Origin: Mycobacterium sp.
GTDB taxonomy: Bacteria > Actinomycetota > Actinomycetes > Mycobacteriales > Mycobacteriaceae
Length of the DNA: 64,000 bases
Direction: 5' to 3'
Assembly: GCA_020438845.1 (NCBI GenBank)
Contig: JAGQTV010000017.1
Location: forward strand, 1 to 64,000
Of this stretch, positions 53,986 to 63,732 are shown piece by piece; within the stretch, counting starts at the first letter, position 1; each line of letters opens with the position of its first letter. The position numbers and the translations under genes were made by a program. Under the pieces are notes generated by a model, which saw only the letters and a program-made list of their open reading frames with translations, ran no database searches and was not told the DNA's origin.

Positions 53986-54516
53986 GTGACCACAAGCCCT
54001 ATCGCCACCGCGACTGCGACCCTGCACACCAACCGCGGCGACATCAAGATCGCGCTGTTCGGTAACCATGCCCCTAAGACCGTCGCCAACTTCGTCGGCC
54101 TGTCCCAGGGGACTAAGGACTATTCGACGCAGAACGCCACTGGCGGCAGCTCAGGCCCGTTCTACGACGGAGCGATCTTCCACCGGGTGATTGATGGCTT
54201 CATGATCCAGGGCGGCGACCCCACCGGTACGGGCCGCGGTGGCCCAGGCTACAAGTTCGCCGACGAGTTCCACCCCGAGCTCCAGTTCGACAAGCCCTAC
54301 CTGCTGGCTATGGCCAACGCTGGTCCCGGAACCAACGGTTCGCAGTTCTTCATCACCGTGGCCAAGACGCCCCACCTCAACCGCCGGCACACCATCTTCG
54401 GCGAGGTTGTCGACCCGGACTCGCAGAAGGTCGTCGACGCGATCGCCGGCACCCAGGTGGACCGCGGTGACCGTCCTACCGAGGACGTCGTCATCGAGTC
54501 GGTCACCATCTCCTGA
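53986..54516 (+). CDS. ppiA: Peptidyl-prolyl cis-trans isomerase (cyclophilin type)
   Basis: Speeds cis-trans isomerisation of proline peptide bonds. The 176-residue cytoplasmic cyclophilin has FHRVIDGFMIQGGDPTGTGRGGPGYKFADEF and MANAGPGTNGSQFFIT with the catalytic Arg, Phe, Gln and active-site residues intact. GTG at 53986 begins VTTSPIATATATLHTN, as in M. tuberculosis; CACACT 7 bases before it is a poor -10. Confidence 0.97.
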   Translation: MTTSPIATATATLHTNRGDIKIALFGNHAPKTVANFVGLSQGTKDYSTQNATGGSSGPFYDGAIFHRVIDGFMIQGGDPTGTGRGGPGYKFADEFHPELQFDKPYLLAMANAGPGTNGSQFFITVAKTPHLNRRHTIFGEVVDPDSQKVVDAIAGTQVDRGDRPTEDVVIESVTIS

Positions 54517-54539
54517 AATAGGGATCTCCTGAAATAGGG
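54508..54539 (+). repeat. 16-bp tandem duplication over the ppiA stop
   Basis: ATCTCCTGAAATAGGG occurs twice without a mismatch (54508-54523 and 54524-54539). The first copy contains the ppiA TGA, so the second lies in the 3' untranslated region. The perfect identity points to a recent duplication. Confidence 0.9.
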
Positions 54540-54559
54540 AACGGATCGACCGCTGCGTC

Positions 54560-54997
54560 TCAGCGCCCGGAAATATCGCGCCCCGCGTAGCCGGCAGCGG
54601 TCAGCGCATCCAGCACGGTCAACGGGTCGGCGCCCAGATCCCACCTGCTCAGGACGAGCAACTCCGTGCGTGTGTCGATCTCGAGCAGCCGTACTTTACG
54701 GCCCAACCGGCGGAATTCAGTGATGCGGATCCGCTCGAGGTCAGCCCGGGTCAGCGTGCGCGTCCGGAGCCAACCTCGGTAGACCAGGCCGTGCTCGGTG
54801 ACCGCCAGCCGCGGCCTGGCCCGCCACGATCCAGCGGCGAAAACCAGCAGTCCCACGGCAGCGACCCCACTGAGAAATCTGCCCGGTGGATCAACGGCAA
54901 GAGTCGCGCAACCGGCCGCCATCAGCAGTCCGACAACGCCCACCGCAGCGATCGCAGCGGGTTGCGGGCCCCAAGTGCGGGAGTTATCCACAGGCAC
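54560..54997 (-). CDS. PH-domain membrane protein (Rv0010c family)
   Basis: A 145-residue protein with two N-terminal membrane helices (about 14-34 and 40-57) followed by a bacterial PH-like domain (RARPRLAVTEHGLVYRGWLRTRTLTRADLERIRITEF and LLVLSRWDLGADPLTVLDALTAAGYAGR). Function unknown. The GTG start (54995-54997) lies in a pair of DnaA boxes. Confidence 0.85.
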   Translation of the reverse strand: MPVDNSRTWGPQPAAIAAVGVVGLLMAAGCATLAVDPPGRFLSGVAAVGLLVFAAGSWRARPRLAVTEHGLVYRGWLRTRTLTRADLERIRITEFRRLGRKVRLLEIDTRTELLVLSRWDLGADPLTVLDALTAAGYAGRDISGR

Positions 54998-55005
54998 TAT
55001 CCACA
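54984..55005 (+). promoter_or_regulatory. Pair of DnaA boxes at the PH-domain gene start
   Basis: A perfect TTATCCACA (54984-54992) and a one-mismatch CTATCCACA (54997-55005) lie in the same orientation 13 bp apart, over the first codons and just upstream of the leftward gene. They are 10 kb from oriC. Confidence 0.55.
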
Positions 55006-55058
55006 GTGGGGATGAATCACATCGATGTGATTGCTGTCACCGGGCCGGTATTTTGTGA

Positions 55059-55340
55059 TTACCGCCACCTCATCGTCAGCAGCAGACCGGTGATCATGAA
55101 CCCGAATGCAATCGCATAATTCCAGGGACCGAGGTCGCTCATCCACTGCAACGCCTCAGGGGTGTCGTAACCCGAGGCGGCCAGTTGGAACACCAACAAC
55201 CACACCAGACCGAACAGCATCAACCCGATGAATAGCGCCACGAACCAAACACTGGACGGGCCGGCCTTGACCTTGACCGGAGTACGGCTGACCGATTTGA
55301 CGGCGAAGTCATTCTTTTTGCGAACTTTTGACTTGGGCAT
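55059..55340 (-). CDS. crgA: Cell division protein CrgA
   Basis: A 93-residue septal protein that binds FtsZ, FtsQ, FtsI and CwsA and stabilises the division complex. It has the conserved basic start [14 protein letters not shown] and two membrane helices (about 31-52 and 73-91) separated by a short loop with [18 protein letters not shown] precedes the ATG. Confidence 0.96.
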   Translation of the reverse strand: MPKSKVRKKNDFAVKSVSRTPVKVKAGPSSVWFVALFIGLMLFGLVWLLVFQLAASGYDTPEALQWMSDLGPWNYAIAFGFMITGLLLTMRWR

Positions 55341-55410
55341 GGCTACCTTCCAGGCACCGGCGTGTTTGCGCTCCGATCGCCTAAGAGATTAGCTCAAGCC
55401 AGCACCCAGG

Positions 55411-55416
55411 TAGCCT
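55411..55416 (+). promoter_or_regulatory. -10 element of a probable leaderless transcript (trpG)
   Basis: TAGCCT is followed after exactly 7 bases by the GTG at 55424; there is no ribosome site between them. Confidence 0.6.
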
Positions 55417-55423
55417 GTCAGGC

Positions 55424-56116
55424 GTGCAGGTCCTGGTCGTCGACAACTATGACAGCTTCGTGTTCAACCTGGTTCAATACTTGGGTCAACTCGGGGTTGA
55501 GGCTACTGTCTGGCGCAACGACGACCCCCAGCTGGCCGGGCCGGGCGAGATCGCTGCTGCGGCCACCGCGTTCGACGGCGTGCTGCTGTCCCCTGGCCCG
55601 GGCACGCCTGAGCGTGCCGGCGCCTCCATCGGCTTGGTTCGGGCTTGCGCTGCCGCACGGACCCCGTTACTGGGCGTATGCCTCGGGCACCAGGCGATCG
55701 GAGTGGCCTTCGGGGCGACAGTCGACCGTGCGCCGGAATTGCTGCACGGCAAGACCAGCACCGTGTTCCACACGAATGTGGGTGTGCTGCACGGTGTCCC
55801 CAATCCCTTCACCGCGACCCGCTACCACTCCCTGACCATCCTGCCGGAGACGGTCCCGCCTGAGTTAGAGGTCACCGCGCGTACCAGGGGCGGAGTCATC
55901 ATGGCTGCGCGTCACGTCGAACTGCCCATTCACGGAGTCCAGTTCCACCCCGAATCCATTCTCACCGAGGGTGGCCACCGGATGCTGGCCAACTGGCTCG
56001 GCTACTGCGGGATGGCACCGCAGGAGACGCTGGTGCGCCGGCTCGAGCAGGAGGTAGCCGACACCGTCCGTCACGCGACGGCAGGTATTCCGATTGGGAC
56101 TTCGGTCGAGAGTTAA
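55424..56116 (+). CDS. trpG: Anthranilate/aminodeoxychorismate synthase glutaminase subunit
   Basis: Releases ammonia from glutamine for TrpE and probably also PabB. The 230-residue class I glutamine amidotransferase has LVVDNYDSFVFNLVQYLG, the nucleophile LLGVCLGHQAIG with the catalytic Cys, and HPESI with the His-Glu pair. Homolog of Rv0013. The M. tuberculosis gene also lies beside pknB; the stops of the two genes overlap (TTAA). Confidence 0.94.
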   Translation: MQVLVVDNYDSFVFNLVQYLGQLGVEATVWRNDDPQLAGPGEIAAAATAFDGVLLSPGPGTPERAGASIGLVRACAAARTPLLGVCLGHQAIGVAFGATVDRAPELLHGKTSTVFHTNVGVLHGVPNPFTATRYHSLTILPETVPPELEVTARTRGGVIMAARHVELPIHGVQFHPESILTEGGHRMLANWLGYCGMAPQETLVRRLEQEVADTVRHATAGIPIGTSVES

Positions 56117-57987
56117 GAGGCGAACGCCAGGTTGATCGACGCGCCGTAGTTCACCCCTGCCCCGGCCGCCGGGCTCTGATTGACGACCGCGTTGGTGCGT
56201 TGACCACTGTTCTGCACGTCGGACCCCTTCACCAGGACCCCGGTCCAGCCCAGGGCCCGCAGAGTAGGTTCGGCGTCCACCCAGAACTGACCAACCAGGT
56301 TAGGCATCACGAACTGGTTGCCCTTGGAGACCTTCAGGGTGATCGGCGCGTCCACTGCCGCCGAAGTGCCCGGGGCCGGATCCACGTCGAGAACTTCACC
56401 GGATGGTTGGGGGCTGTCCACCGAATTGGTGAGGATGGTCGGGAAGCCCAGAGTGTTGAGGTTCTTGGTGGCCTGGTCGACAGTCTGGCCGGTGACGTCG
56501 GGCACATCGCGGGTAGCGGGTCCGCTACCAACCACGATGGTGATCTCGTTGGTGATCGCCGATGACTGGTTAGCCGGCGGCTGGGTACTGAGCACCTTGT
56601 CCTTCTGCTCCCGGGTGGACGGCGCCTCGGACTGTTTGAATCTGGTGAACCCGGCAGCGCTGAGCCGTTTGACCGCGTCGGCGTAACTCAATGAGGAGAC
56701 ATCGGGTACCTCGCGCTGCTCCGGGCCGGTGGAGACGTTGATGGCGATCTCATCGCCCGCCGCGACGGTCGCATCCGCGACCGGTTCGGTATTGATGACA
56801 TGGTCGGGCGCAACGGTGTTGTCCGGCTTCTGCTGGGTGCGGATCTTGAAGCCCTTGTTCTGCAACTCCGCGATAGCGTCGGCTGAAACCTTGCCCCTCA
56901 CGTCGGGCACCTGGACGGGCCTCGACTTTCCGCCAACCATGTTGATCACCAACGCCACCACCACGGTCAGGACCGCAAGAATGGCTCCGGCCACCAGCAA
57001 GCGGCCTACCCCGCCGCGCTCCCGCCGGTTGGAGAAGTCGTACGCCACCGGGACCGCCGGCCCCGACGGATCGGTCCGCGGGCCGCCACGGGACCCCATC
57101 ATCACCGTCCGCTCGGCGTGAGTCATCACCCGGGGTGCTTCGGGCTTTTCGCCGCTGTGCACGCGAACCAGATCGGCGCGCATTTCGGCGGCACTCTGGT
57201 AGCGATTGTCCGGGTTTTTCGCCAGCGCCTTGAGCACCACGGCGTCGAGCTCCGGTGAGATGCCGGGGTGACGATGCGACGGCGGCTCCGGATCCTCTCG
57301 CACGTGCTGGTAGGCAACTGCCACCGGCGTATCGCCAACGAATGGCGGCTCCCCGGTCAAGACCTCGTAGAGCACGCAGCCGAGTGAATACACGTCGGAG
57401 CGTGCGTCGACGGCGTCGCCCCGGGCCTGTTCCGGCGATAGGTACTGAGCGGTGCCGATCACTGCGGAAGTCTGTGTGACTCGGCTGCCGCCTTCGGCGA
57501 TGGCCCGGGCGATGCCGAAATCCATCACCTTCACCGCGCCGGTCTTGGTGATCATGATGTTGGCCGGCTTGACGTCTCGGTGGATGATGCCGTGCTGGTG
57601 GCTGAAGTTCAGGGCCTGGCACGCGTCGGCGATGACTTCGATGGCTCGCCGCGGCGGCATCGGGCCGTCGTGGTGGACGATGTCCCGCAGGGTGACCCCG
57701 TCGACGTATTCCATCACGATGTAAGGCAGCGGGCCGTGCGGCGTCATCGCCTCTCCGGTGTCGTACACCGCCACGATTGCCGGGTGATTGAGCGCTGCGG
57801 CATTCTGTGCTTCGCGGCGGAACCGCAGATAGAAGCTCGGATCACGAGCCAGATCGGCGCGCAGCACCTTCACGGCGACATCGCGGTGCAACCGGAGGTC
57901 CCGGCCTAGGTGTACCTCCGACATCCCGCCGAAGCCCAGGATCTCGCCCAGTTCGTAACGATCGGAAAGCTGTTGCGGTGTCGTCAT
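56113..57987 (-). CDS. pknB: Serine/threonine protein kinase PknB
   Basis: Phosphorylates peptidoglycan and division factors, including CwlM and the MurJ pseudokinase encoded here. The 624-residue protein has an N-terminal kinase domain ([13 protein letters not shown] glycine loop, VKVLR Lys, [10 protein letters not shown] and DFGIA), a juxtamembrane linker, one membrane helix (about 331-352) and four extracellular PASTA domains that bind muropeptides. ATG at 57985-57987 overlaps the pknA stop by 4 bp. Confidence 0.98.
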   Translation of the reverse strand: MTTPQQLSDRYELGEILGFGGMSEVHLGRDLRLHRDVAVKVLRADLARDPSFYLRFRREAQNAAALNHPAIVAVYDTGEAMTPHGPLPYIVMEYVDGVTLRDIVHHDGPMPPRRAIEVIADACQALNFSHQHGIIHRDVKPANIMITKTGAVKVMDFGIARAIAEGGSRVTQTSAVIGTAQYLSPEQARGDAVDARSDVYSLGCVLYEVLTGEPPFVGDTPVAVAYQHVREDPEPPSHRHPGISPELDAVVLKALAKNPDNRYQSAAEMRADLVRVHSGEKPEAPRVMTHAERTVMMGSRGGPRTDPSGPAVPVAYDFSNRRERGGVGRLLVAGAILAVLTVVVALVINMVGGKSRPVQVPDVRGKVSADAIAELQNKGFKIRTQQKPDNTVAPDHVINTEPVADATVAAGDEIAINVSTGPEQREVPDVSSLSYADAVKRLSAAGFTRFKQSEAPSTREQKDKVLSTQPPANQSSAITNEITIVVGSGPATRDVPDVTGQTVDQATKNLNTLGFPTILTNSVDSPQPSGEVLDVDPAPGTSAAVDAPITLKVSKGNQFVMPNLVGQFWVDAEPTLRALGWTGVLVKGSDVQNSGQRTNAVVNQSPAAGAGVNYGASINLAFAS

Positions 57988-59222
57988 CGCGGTATCTCAT
58001 CGAATTGGGTCGGGATGATGTGCATGCCTGTCCCCGTCCAGTCGGAGGGCTGGACCGAATCCGGGGCGGGCTCGGGCGCAGGAGCGCCTGGCGTCACAGT
58101 TTCGGTCTCGGTTTGCTGGACCGGTGGGGTGTTCCGCTTGTCCCGGTCGGCCATCACGATGAGAACGGCGCTGACGATCGCCAGCAGGCCGAGCACCCCC
58201 GCTGCCCAGAGCAGAGCCCGTTGGCCGGCGGAGAACATCCGCCGGGCCGGCGGGGGCGTCCGGTGGCTGGGCGCGGAACGCGGCCGAGGGGCCACGGCGG
58301 GCCGGGTTTCGGCCACGGCGCGGGACCCGCCCCGGATCGCTGCCGGGCTGGCCTTGATGTTGGGGGCCGAATTCGGTCGCGGCGGCCGGCGTCCTGAGCG
58401 GACCGTGGCCACCGCATCAGCGAACTGGCCGCCGTTGCGGTAGCGCATGCCGGGGTTTTTCACCAGCGTGATCTCGACGAGTTCGCGCACATTGGGTGGC
58501 AGGTCGGCGGGCAGCGGCGGCGGTGTTTCCTTGATGTGTTTCATCGCCACCGTCAGCGCGCCGTCACCGGTGAACGGCCGCTTCCCCGAGAGTGCTTCGT
58601 ATCCGACGACCCCCAGCGAGTACACGTCGCTGGCGGCGGTGGCGTCCTCGCCGAGGGCCTGTTCGGGGGCGATGTACTGAGCGGTGCCCATCACCATGCC
58701 GGTCTGGGTGACCGGCGCGGCGTCGACGGCCTTCGCGATGCCGAAGTCGGTGAGCTTCACCTGGCCGGTTGGTGTGATCAGGATGTTTCCCGGCTTCACG
58801 TCGCGGTGTACCAGGCCGGCGGCGTGGGCCACTTGCAGTGCTCGGCCAGTCTGCTCGAGCATGTCCAGGGCGTGGCGCAACGACAGCCGCCCGCTTCGCT
58901 TGATGACGGAGTTCAGCGGCTCGCCGTTGACGAGTTCCATCACCAGGTAGGCCGTGCGGCCCTCGCCGTCGATGTCGGTCTCGCCATAGTCGTGCACGGC
59001 GGCGATACCGGAGTGGTTGAGCATCGCCACGGTGCGTGCCTCGGTGCGGAACCGCTCCAGGAACTCAGGGTCTGACGAGAACTCCTGCTTGAGCACCTTC
59101 ACCGCCACCCGTCGGCCCAGCCTGCTGTCCACTGCCTCCCAGACCTGGCCCATGCCACCGGTCGCGATAAGCCGCTGCAGCCGGTAACGCCCGGATAGCG
59201 TCGCGCCGACCCGCGGGCTCAT
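57984..59222 (-). CDS. pknA: Serine/threonine protein kinase PknA
   Basis: An essential kinase for cell shape and division. The 412-residue protein has a kinase domain ([36 protein letters not shown]), a Pro/Arg-rich linker and one membrane helix (about 339-360), and only a short extracellular tail without PASTA domains. An 82-bp gap separates it from pbpA, wider than the other joints in the cluster. Confidence 0.97.
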   Translation of the reverse strand: MSPRVGATLSGRYRLQRLIATGGMGQVWEAVDSRLGRRVAVKVLKQEFSSDPEFLERFRTEARTVAMLNHSGIAAVHDYGETDIDGEGRTAYLVMELVNGEPLNSVIKRSGRLSLRHALDMLEQTGRALQVAHAAGLVHRDVKPGNILITPTGQVKLTDFGIAKAVDAAPVTQTGMVMGTAQYIAPEQALGEDATAASDVYSLGVVGYEALSGKRPFTGDGALTVAMKHIKETPPPLPADLPPNVRELVEITLVKNPGMRYRNGGQFADAVATVRSGRRPPRPNSAPNIKASPAAIRGGSRAVAETRPAVAPRPRSAPSHRTPPPARRMFSAGQRALLWAAGVLGLLAIVSAVLIVMADRDKRNTPPVQQTETETVTPGAPAPEPAPDSVQPSDWTGTGMHIIPTQFDEIPR

Positions 59223-59304
59223 GCCATGCCTCCCGCTCGCTCCAGTCTTCGCGCGTCAGCCGTTGTCCGCGCTGCAATCCCCACGCGCTCCAGCTTGCCG
59301 GAGT

Positions 59305-60780
59305 TCATGAGATCCCCTGCAGTGCCGCCGCGATGGTGGCCCGGCCTATCGGAGCGGCCAATGCACCGCCGGTGGCCGAGAGCCGGTCACCACCATTCTC
59401 CACCAGCACAGCGACCGCCACCTTGGGGCTCTGCGCCGGTGCGAACGCGATGTACCACGCGTGCGGTGGAGTGTTACGCGGGTCGGTCCCGTGCTCGGCG
59501 GTGCCGGTCTTGGAGGCGATCTGAACGCCGGGAATCGCCCCGTTCTGCTGAGTGAATTTCTCGGCGCCAACCATCAAATCAGTTAGCTTAGCCGCGACCT
59601 GCGGGGAAACCGCGCGCCGCTGTTCGGTCGGTGCCGTGACTGCCAGTTCTGTGAGGTCCGGTCCTTCGAGCCGGTCGACGAGATATGGCTGCATGACCAC
59701 ACCGCCGTTGGCGATGGCCGCGGCCACCATCGCGTTCTGCAACGGTGTCACCGCCACGTCTTTCTGGCCCATGCTGGACATACCGACCGCGGCGGCATCG
59801 GCCATCGGACCAACAGTGGACTCGGTCACTGCGAGCGGAATGGGAGCCGGGGGGGCATTGAACCCGAACGCGTCGGCGGTACTGCGCAGAGCTTCGGCAC
59901 CGAGTCGGATCCCGAGTTGCACGAAGGCGGTGTTGCAGGAGCGCTCGAAGGCTTCTCGCAACGGTGCGGTCGGCTGGTCCCCGCACGGCGAACCGCCATA
60001 GTTCTCCAGTGTTGCGGTGCTGTCGGGGAGCGGAATCTGCGGGGCGGCAGTCAATTGCTCGTCCTGCCCCATACCGGCGGTCAAGGCCGCCGCGGTGGTG
60101 ATGACCTTGAACGTCGAACCCGGTGGATACCGCTCGGAGATAGCGCGGTTGGTCATCGGCGACTGCGGGTCGTCGCGCAGTCGTTGCCAGGTCTCCCCCT
60201 GCGCCTCGCTGTCGTGGGTGGCCAGTAAGTTCGGGTCATAGGACGGGGCCGAGACCATCGCCAGAATCTTCCCGGTCGACGGCTCCAGCGCCACCACCGA
60301 GCCCATGCAGGGCCCATTGCATCCCTTCTGGAGGGAGTCCCAGGCGGCCTGCTGCACCCGTGGGACGATGGTGGTGTCGACGTTGCCGCCCCGCGGGTTA
60401 CGCCCGGTGAAGAAATCGGCCAACCTTCGCCCGAAGAGACGCTCATCGGATCCGTTGAGCACCGGGTCTTCAGCTCGTTCCAGACCGGTGCTGGAGAAGC
60501 GCAGCGAGTAGAAGCCGGTCACCGGGGCGTAGGAGAACGGATCGGGATACACCCGCAGGAATCGGTAGCGGCCGTTGGTCGGCACCGAGTAGGCCAACAG
60601 CTGGCCGTTCGCGCTGATCTGGCCGCGCTGACGGGCGTACTCGTCGAGCAGGACTCGTTGGTTGCGAGGGTCGGACCGCAGACCGTCGGCTCGGAAGACT
60701 TGGGTGACCGTCGAGTTGACCAGCAACAGCACGATCAACGCCATGACCATCACCGAGATGCGACGCAAGGAGGTGTTCAT
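59305..60780 (-). CDS. pbpA: Penicillin-binding protein PbpA (class B)
   Basis: A transpeptidase that works with RodA. The 491-residue protein has one N-terminal membrane helix (about 9-30), a dimerisation region and a transpeptidase domain with SERYPPGSTFKVI (Ser, Lys), RSCNTAF (SxN) and ASKTGTAEHG (KTG). ATG at 60778-60780 overlaps the rodA stop by 4 bp; a longer frame lacks similarity. Confidence 0.97.
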   Translation of the reverse strand: MNTSLRRISVMVMALIVLLLVNSTVTQVFRADGLRSDPRNQRVLLDEYARQRGQISANGQLLAYSVPTNGRYRFLRVYPDPFSYAPVTGFYSLRFSSTGLERAEDPVLNGSDERLFGRRLADFFTGRNPRGGNVDTTIVPRVQQAAWDSLQKGCNGPCMGSVVALEPSTGKILAMVSAPSYDPNLLATHDSEAQGETWQRLRDDPQSPMTNRAISERYPPGSTFKVITTAAALTAGMGQDEQLTAAPQIPLPDSTATLENYGGSPCGDQPTAPLREAFERSCNTAFVQLGIRLGAEALRSTADAFGFNAPPAPIPLAVTESTVGPMADAAAVGMSSMGQKDVAVTPLQNAMVAAAIANGGVVMQPYLVDRLEGPDLTELAVTAPTEQRRAVSPQVAAKLTDLMVGAEKFTQQNGAIPGVQIASKTGTAEHGTDPRNTPPHAWYIAFAPAQSPKVAVAVLVENGGDRLSATGGALAAPIGRATIAAALQGIS

Positions 60781-62171
60781 GCCCGGCCGATCACCTCGGT
60801 ACGGGCGGCTGCGATAGGTGTGCGCTGGCTGGTGCGGATGGGCCTGCGGGCCGCGTGTGAGATTCGGATCAAGATCGCCAACAGCAGATAGTTGGCCACC
60901 AGGGACGACCCGCCGTAAGACAACCATGGCGTGGTCAGGCCGGTCAACGGGATCAGCCCGGTGACGCCGCCGACGACGATGAACAGCTGAATGCCCAGTG
61001 TCGCGGCCAATCCAGCGGCAAGCAGTTTGCCGAAGCTGTCGCGCACCGCGATGGCGGTGCGCAGGCCGCGGACGATCACGATGGTGTAGAGCATGAGAAC
61101 CCCGGCCAGTCCGACGAGGCCGAGTTCCTCACCGACCACGGCGATGATGAAGTCCGTCGATGCGGCCGGCACCGTTCCCGGCTGGCCGTTGCCCAGGCCG
61201 GTACCGAATACACCCCCGGTGGCAAAGCTGAACTGAGACTGGACCAGCTGATAGCCCGCACCTTCGGGGTCGGCGAAGGGGTCCAGCCAGGTCTGAACGC
61301 GGCTGCGGACATGGCCGAACAAGTGGTAGGCGACGAAACTCCCAGCGCCGAACAGGGTCAAGCCGATGACCACCCAGCTGAGACGATCGGTAGCGATATA
61401 GACCATCACCAGGAACGAGGCGTACAGCAGCAGGGAGGTCCCGAGGTCCTTCTCGAAGACCATGACCCCGACTGAGATGATCCAGGCTGCCAGCAACGGG
61501 GCCAGGTCGCGTGGTCGGGGCAAGTCCAGGCCGAGGAAGTGCTTGCCTGCGCTGGCGAACAAGTTGCGCTTGGCCACCAGCACGCCGGCGAAAAACACCA
61601 GCAGCAGGATCTTGGAGAACTCTGCCGGCTGAATACTGAAGCCGGGCAGGCGGATCCAGATTTTCGCCCCATTGGTCTCAGAAAGTTTCGTGGGCAGCAC
61701 AGCGGGAATGGCCAACAGCACTAGCCCGGTCACTCCGAAGATGTAGTCATAGCGCGCCAGTAGCCGGTGATCCTTGAGGAAGATCACCACCAGCGTGAAG
61801 CCGACCACGCCGACCAGAGTCCACAGCATCTGCTGCCCAGCCCCGGGTCCGTCTTCCGTTCCGGGAACGAGATCGAGTCGGTGTATGAGCACTAAACCAA
61901 GGCCGTTGAGCAGCGCCACCACCGGCAACAGCAGCGGGTCGGCGAAGGGGGCAAAGCGCCGGATCGCCAGGTGCGCGCAGACGAAGAGGGTCAGAAAGGC
62001 CAGGGTGTAGGTCAGTAGATCCCACCGCAGGCCCTGCTCTTGGTTGGTCTCGACGATCAACAGGGCGACGCCGGTGATCAGGGTGGCGAAGCACAGCAGG
62101 GCGAGTTCGGAGTTTCGGCGGGTGGGCAGCGGCGGGATCACGGTCACCGGCGACTGCGGCGCGGTCGTCAT
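60777..62171 (-). CDS. rodA: SEDS peptidoglycan glycosyltransferase RodA
   Basis: Polymerises lipid II, acting with PbpA. The 464-residue protein has about ten to twelve membrane helices. SEDS features include FSIQPAEFSKILLLVFFA, VFEKDLGTSLLLYASFL, GYQLVQSQFSFATGGVFGTGLGNGQPG with the following FIIAVVGEELGLVG, and STGLTTPWLSYGGSSLVAN-type C-terminal region. The ATG at 62169-62171 begins MTTAPQSPV; the upstream open frame is a GC-rich shadow of the pstP tail. Confidence 0.95.
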   Translation of the reverse strand: MTTAPQSPVTVIPPLPTRRNSELALLCFATLITGVALLIVETNQEQGLRWDLLTYTLAFLTLFVCAHLAIRRFAPFADPLLLPVVALLNGLGLVLIHRLDLVPGTEDGPGAGQQMLWTLVGVVGFTLVVIFLKDHRLLARYDYIFGVTGLVLLAIPAVLPTKLSETNGAKIWIRLPGFSIQPAEFSKILLLVFFAGVLVAKRNLFASAGKHFLGLDLPRPRDLAPLLAAWIISVGVMVFEKDLGTSLLLYASFLVMVYIATDRLSWVVIGLTLFGAGSFVAYHLFGHVRSRVQTWLDPFADPEGAGYQLVQSQFSFATGGVFGTGLGNGQPGTVPAASTDFIIAVVGEELGLVGLAGVLMLYTIVIVRGLRTAIAVRDSFGKLLAAGLAATLGIQLFIVVGGVTGLIPLTGLTTPWLSYGGSSLVANYLLLAILIRISHAARRPIRTSQRTPIAAARTEVIGRA

Positions 62172-62202
62172 CCGTCGTCGGTCCCCGGTCTCTGCCCGTA
62201 CG

Positions 62203-63732
62203 TCATGCGGCCGCCCGGCAGTCGGTTCCCGGCTTAGGCTGCGGGGCTGGCAGGGCGGTGGTCGGTGGAGTGGTGTTCGACGGGGCGGTGGTCGACGGGG
62301 CGGTGGTGGAAGACCCAGTCGGCGTACTGGGTGCGGGACCGGACGACGTGCTCGGTGCCGAACTGGTGCTCGGACTGGGCGAAGCGGGCGACCCTGACGT
62401 CCCGCTGCGGGGGGCAGGTGGGGGAACCGCGGCGCGCGACGAGGAGGCCGGAGCAGGTGCCGGCGGAGGGCACTCCGGTAGCAGCGAATTGCGGGCGAGA
62501 TTGCGAATCTGGTTGATGGCGTCGTCGAGGCTGCCGGTGGGAAGCCCAGCCTGAACCTGTGCGCGCTCGGAGGGCCGCAGATCCTGCATCCGCATCGGCG
62601 CGCAGCCTGGGTCCCCATCCCTCTGCCCATAGCTCACCTCGGACGCCTCGCCGTGCGCGTTGATGCAGACGACCAGGTAGGGCTCGTGCAGCGTCAGGCC
62701 CAGAGTCGAGCCCGGTACGCCACGCATGATCGCGACAGTGTCGTCCTGGGCGCTCACGTAGTAGTAACCGCGGACGATGTGGTACCCGATGCCTGCTCCG
62801 ACCAGGGCAAGCAGCGCAACGATCGCGGCGGCGACGAACATCGGTTTGCGAGACTTCGGCTTGGGCAGCGGTTCTGGTTCCGGCACCACTCGTTTGACCG
62901 CCGCGGGACGTGGGGCGATTGCCGACGCGCGGCCTGCAGCTGTGTTCGGCGGTGCCAGCTGGTCGTCATCCCCGGACACCGCCCCCGCCAGGATCGGCTG
63001 GGTCTGCCCGCTGTAATCCTGTTCGACCACATCGGCCACCACGACGGTGACGTTGTCCGGCCCCCCGCCCCGTAGGGCGAGTTCGATGAGGCGGTCGGCA
63101 CTGGCCGCAACGTCGGGGATTTTCAGAGCCTCGAGGATGGTCTCGTGCCGAACCGGATCGGACAGGCCATCGGAGCACAGTAGGTACCGGTCGCCTTCGC
63201 GGGCCTCCCGCATGGTCAACGTCGGATCGACTTCGTGGCCGGTCAGTGCCCGCATGATGAGCGAACGCTGGGGGTGGCTGTGCGCCTCCTCGGCCGTGAT
63301 GCGACCCTCGTCGACCAGCGTTTGCACGAAGGTGTCGTCCTTCGTGATCTGAGTCAGTTCGCCATCGCGAAGCAGGTACCCCCGTGAGTCCCCGATGTGC
63401 ACCAGGCCGAGGCGGTCTCCCGCGAACAGGATGGCGGTGAGGGTGGTTCCCATGCCGTCGAGGTCCGGATGCAGTTCCACTTGTTCGGCGATCGCTGAGT
63501 TCCCGTCGTGGACCGCGCGCCCCAGCTTGCTCAGGAGGTCTCCGCGGGGTTCGTCGTCATCGAGATGGGCCAGCGCGGCGATCACCAGTTGGGAGGCAAC
63601 CTCGCCGGCGGCGTGACCGCCCATGCCGTCGGCGAGTGCGAGCAACCGCGCGCCGGCATATACCGAATCCTCGTTGTTGGCCCGAACCAGGCCGCGATCG
63701 CTGCGGGCGGCGTAACGCAGGGTCAAGGTCAC
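62203..63732 (-). CDS. pstP: Serine/threonine protein phosphatase PstP
   Basis: The PP2C phosphatase that reverses PknA and PknB phosphorylation. The 509-residue protein has a metal-binding PP2C domain (DRGLVRANNEDS, ALADGMGGHAAGEVAS, VHIGDSRGYLL, LCSDGLSDPV and GGPDNVTVVV), a linker, one membrane helix (about 305-325) and an extracellular tail with a long Ser/Thr/Pro-rich end. GTG at 63730-63732 overlaps fhaB by 4 bp. Confidence 0.97.
   Translation of the reverse strand: MTLTLRYAARSDRGLVRANNEDSVYAGARLLALADGMGGHAAGEVASQLVIAALAHLDDDEPRGDLLSKLGRAVHDGNSAIAEQVELHPDLDGMGTTLTAILFAGDRLGLVHIGDSRGYLLRDGELTQITKDDTFVQTLVDEGRITAEEAHSHPQRSLIMRALTGHEVDPTLTMREAREGDRYLLCSDGLSDPVRHETILEALKIPDVAASADRLIELALRGGGPDNVTVVVADVVEQDYSGQTQPILAGAVSGDDDQLAPPNTAAGRASAIAPRPAAVKRVVPEPEPLPKPKSRKPMFVAAAIVALLALVGAGIGYHIVRGYYYVSAQDDTVAIMRGVPGSTLGLTLHEPYLVVCINAHGEASEVSYGQRDGDPGCAPMRMQDLRPSERAQVQAGLPTGSLDDAINQIRNLARNSLLPECPPPAPAPASSSRAAVPPPAPRSGTSGSPASPSPSTSSAPSTSSGPAPSTPTGSSTTAPSTTAPSNTTPPTTALPAPQPKPGTDCRAAA

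Noticed and set aside
60777-62630. Longer RodA with a Pro/Arg-rich N-terminus
   Set aside because: The extra 150 codons are a shadow of the pstP tail; family similarity and MTTAPQ start at 62171.
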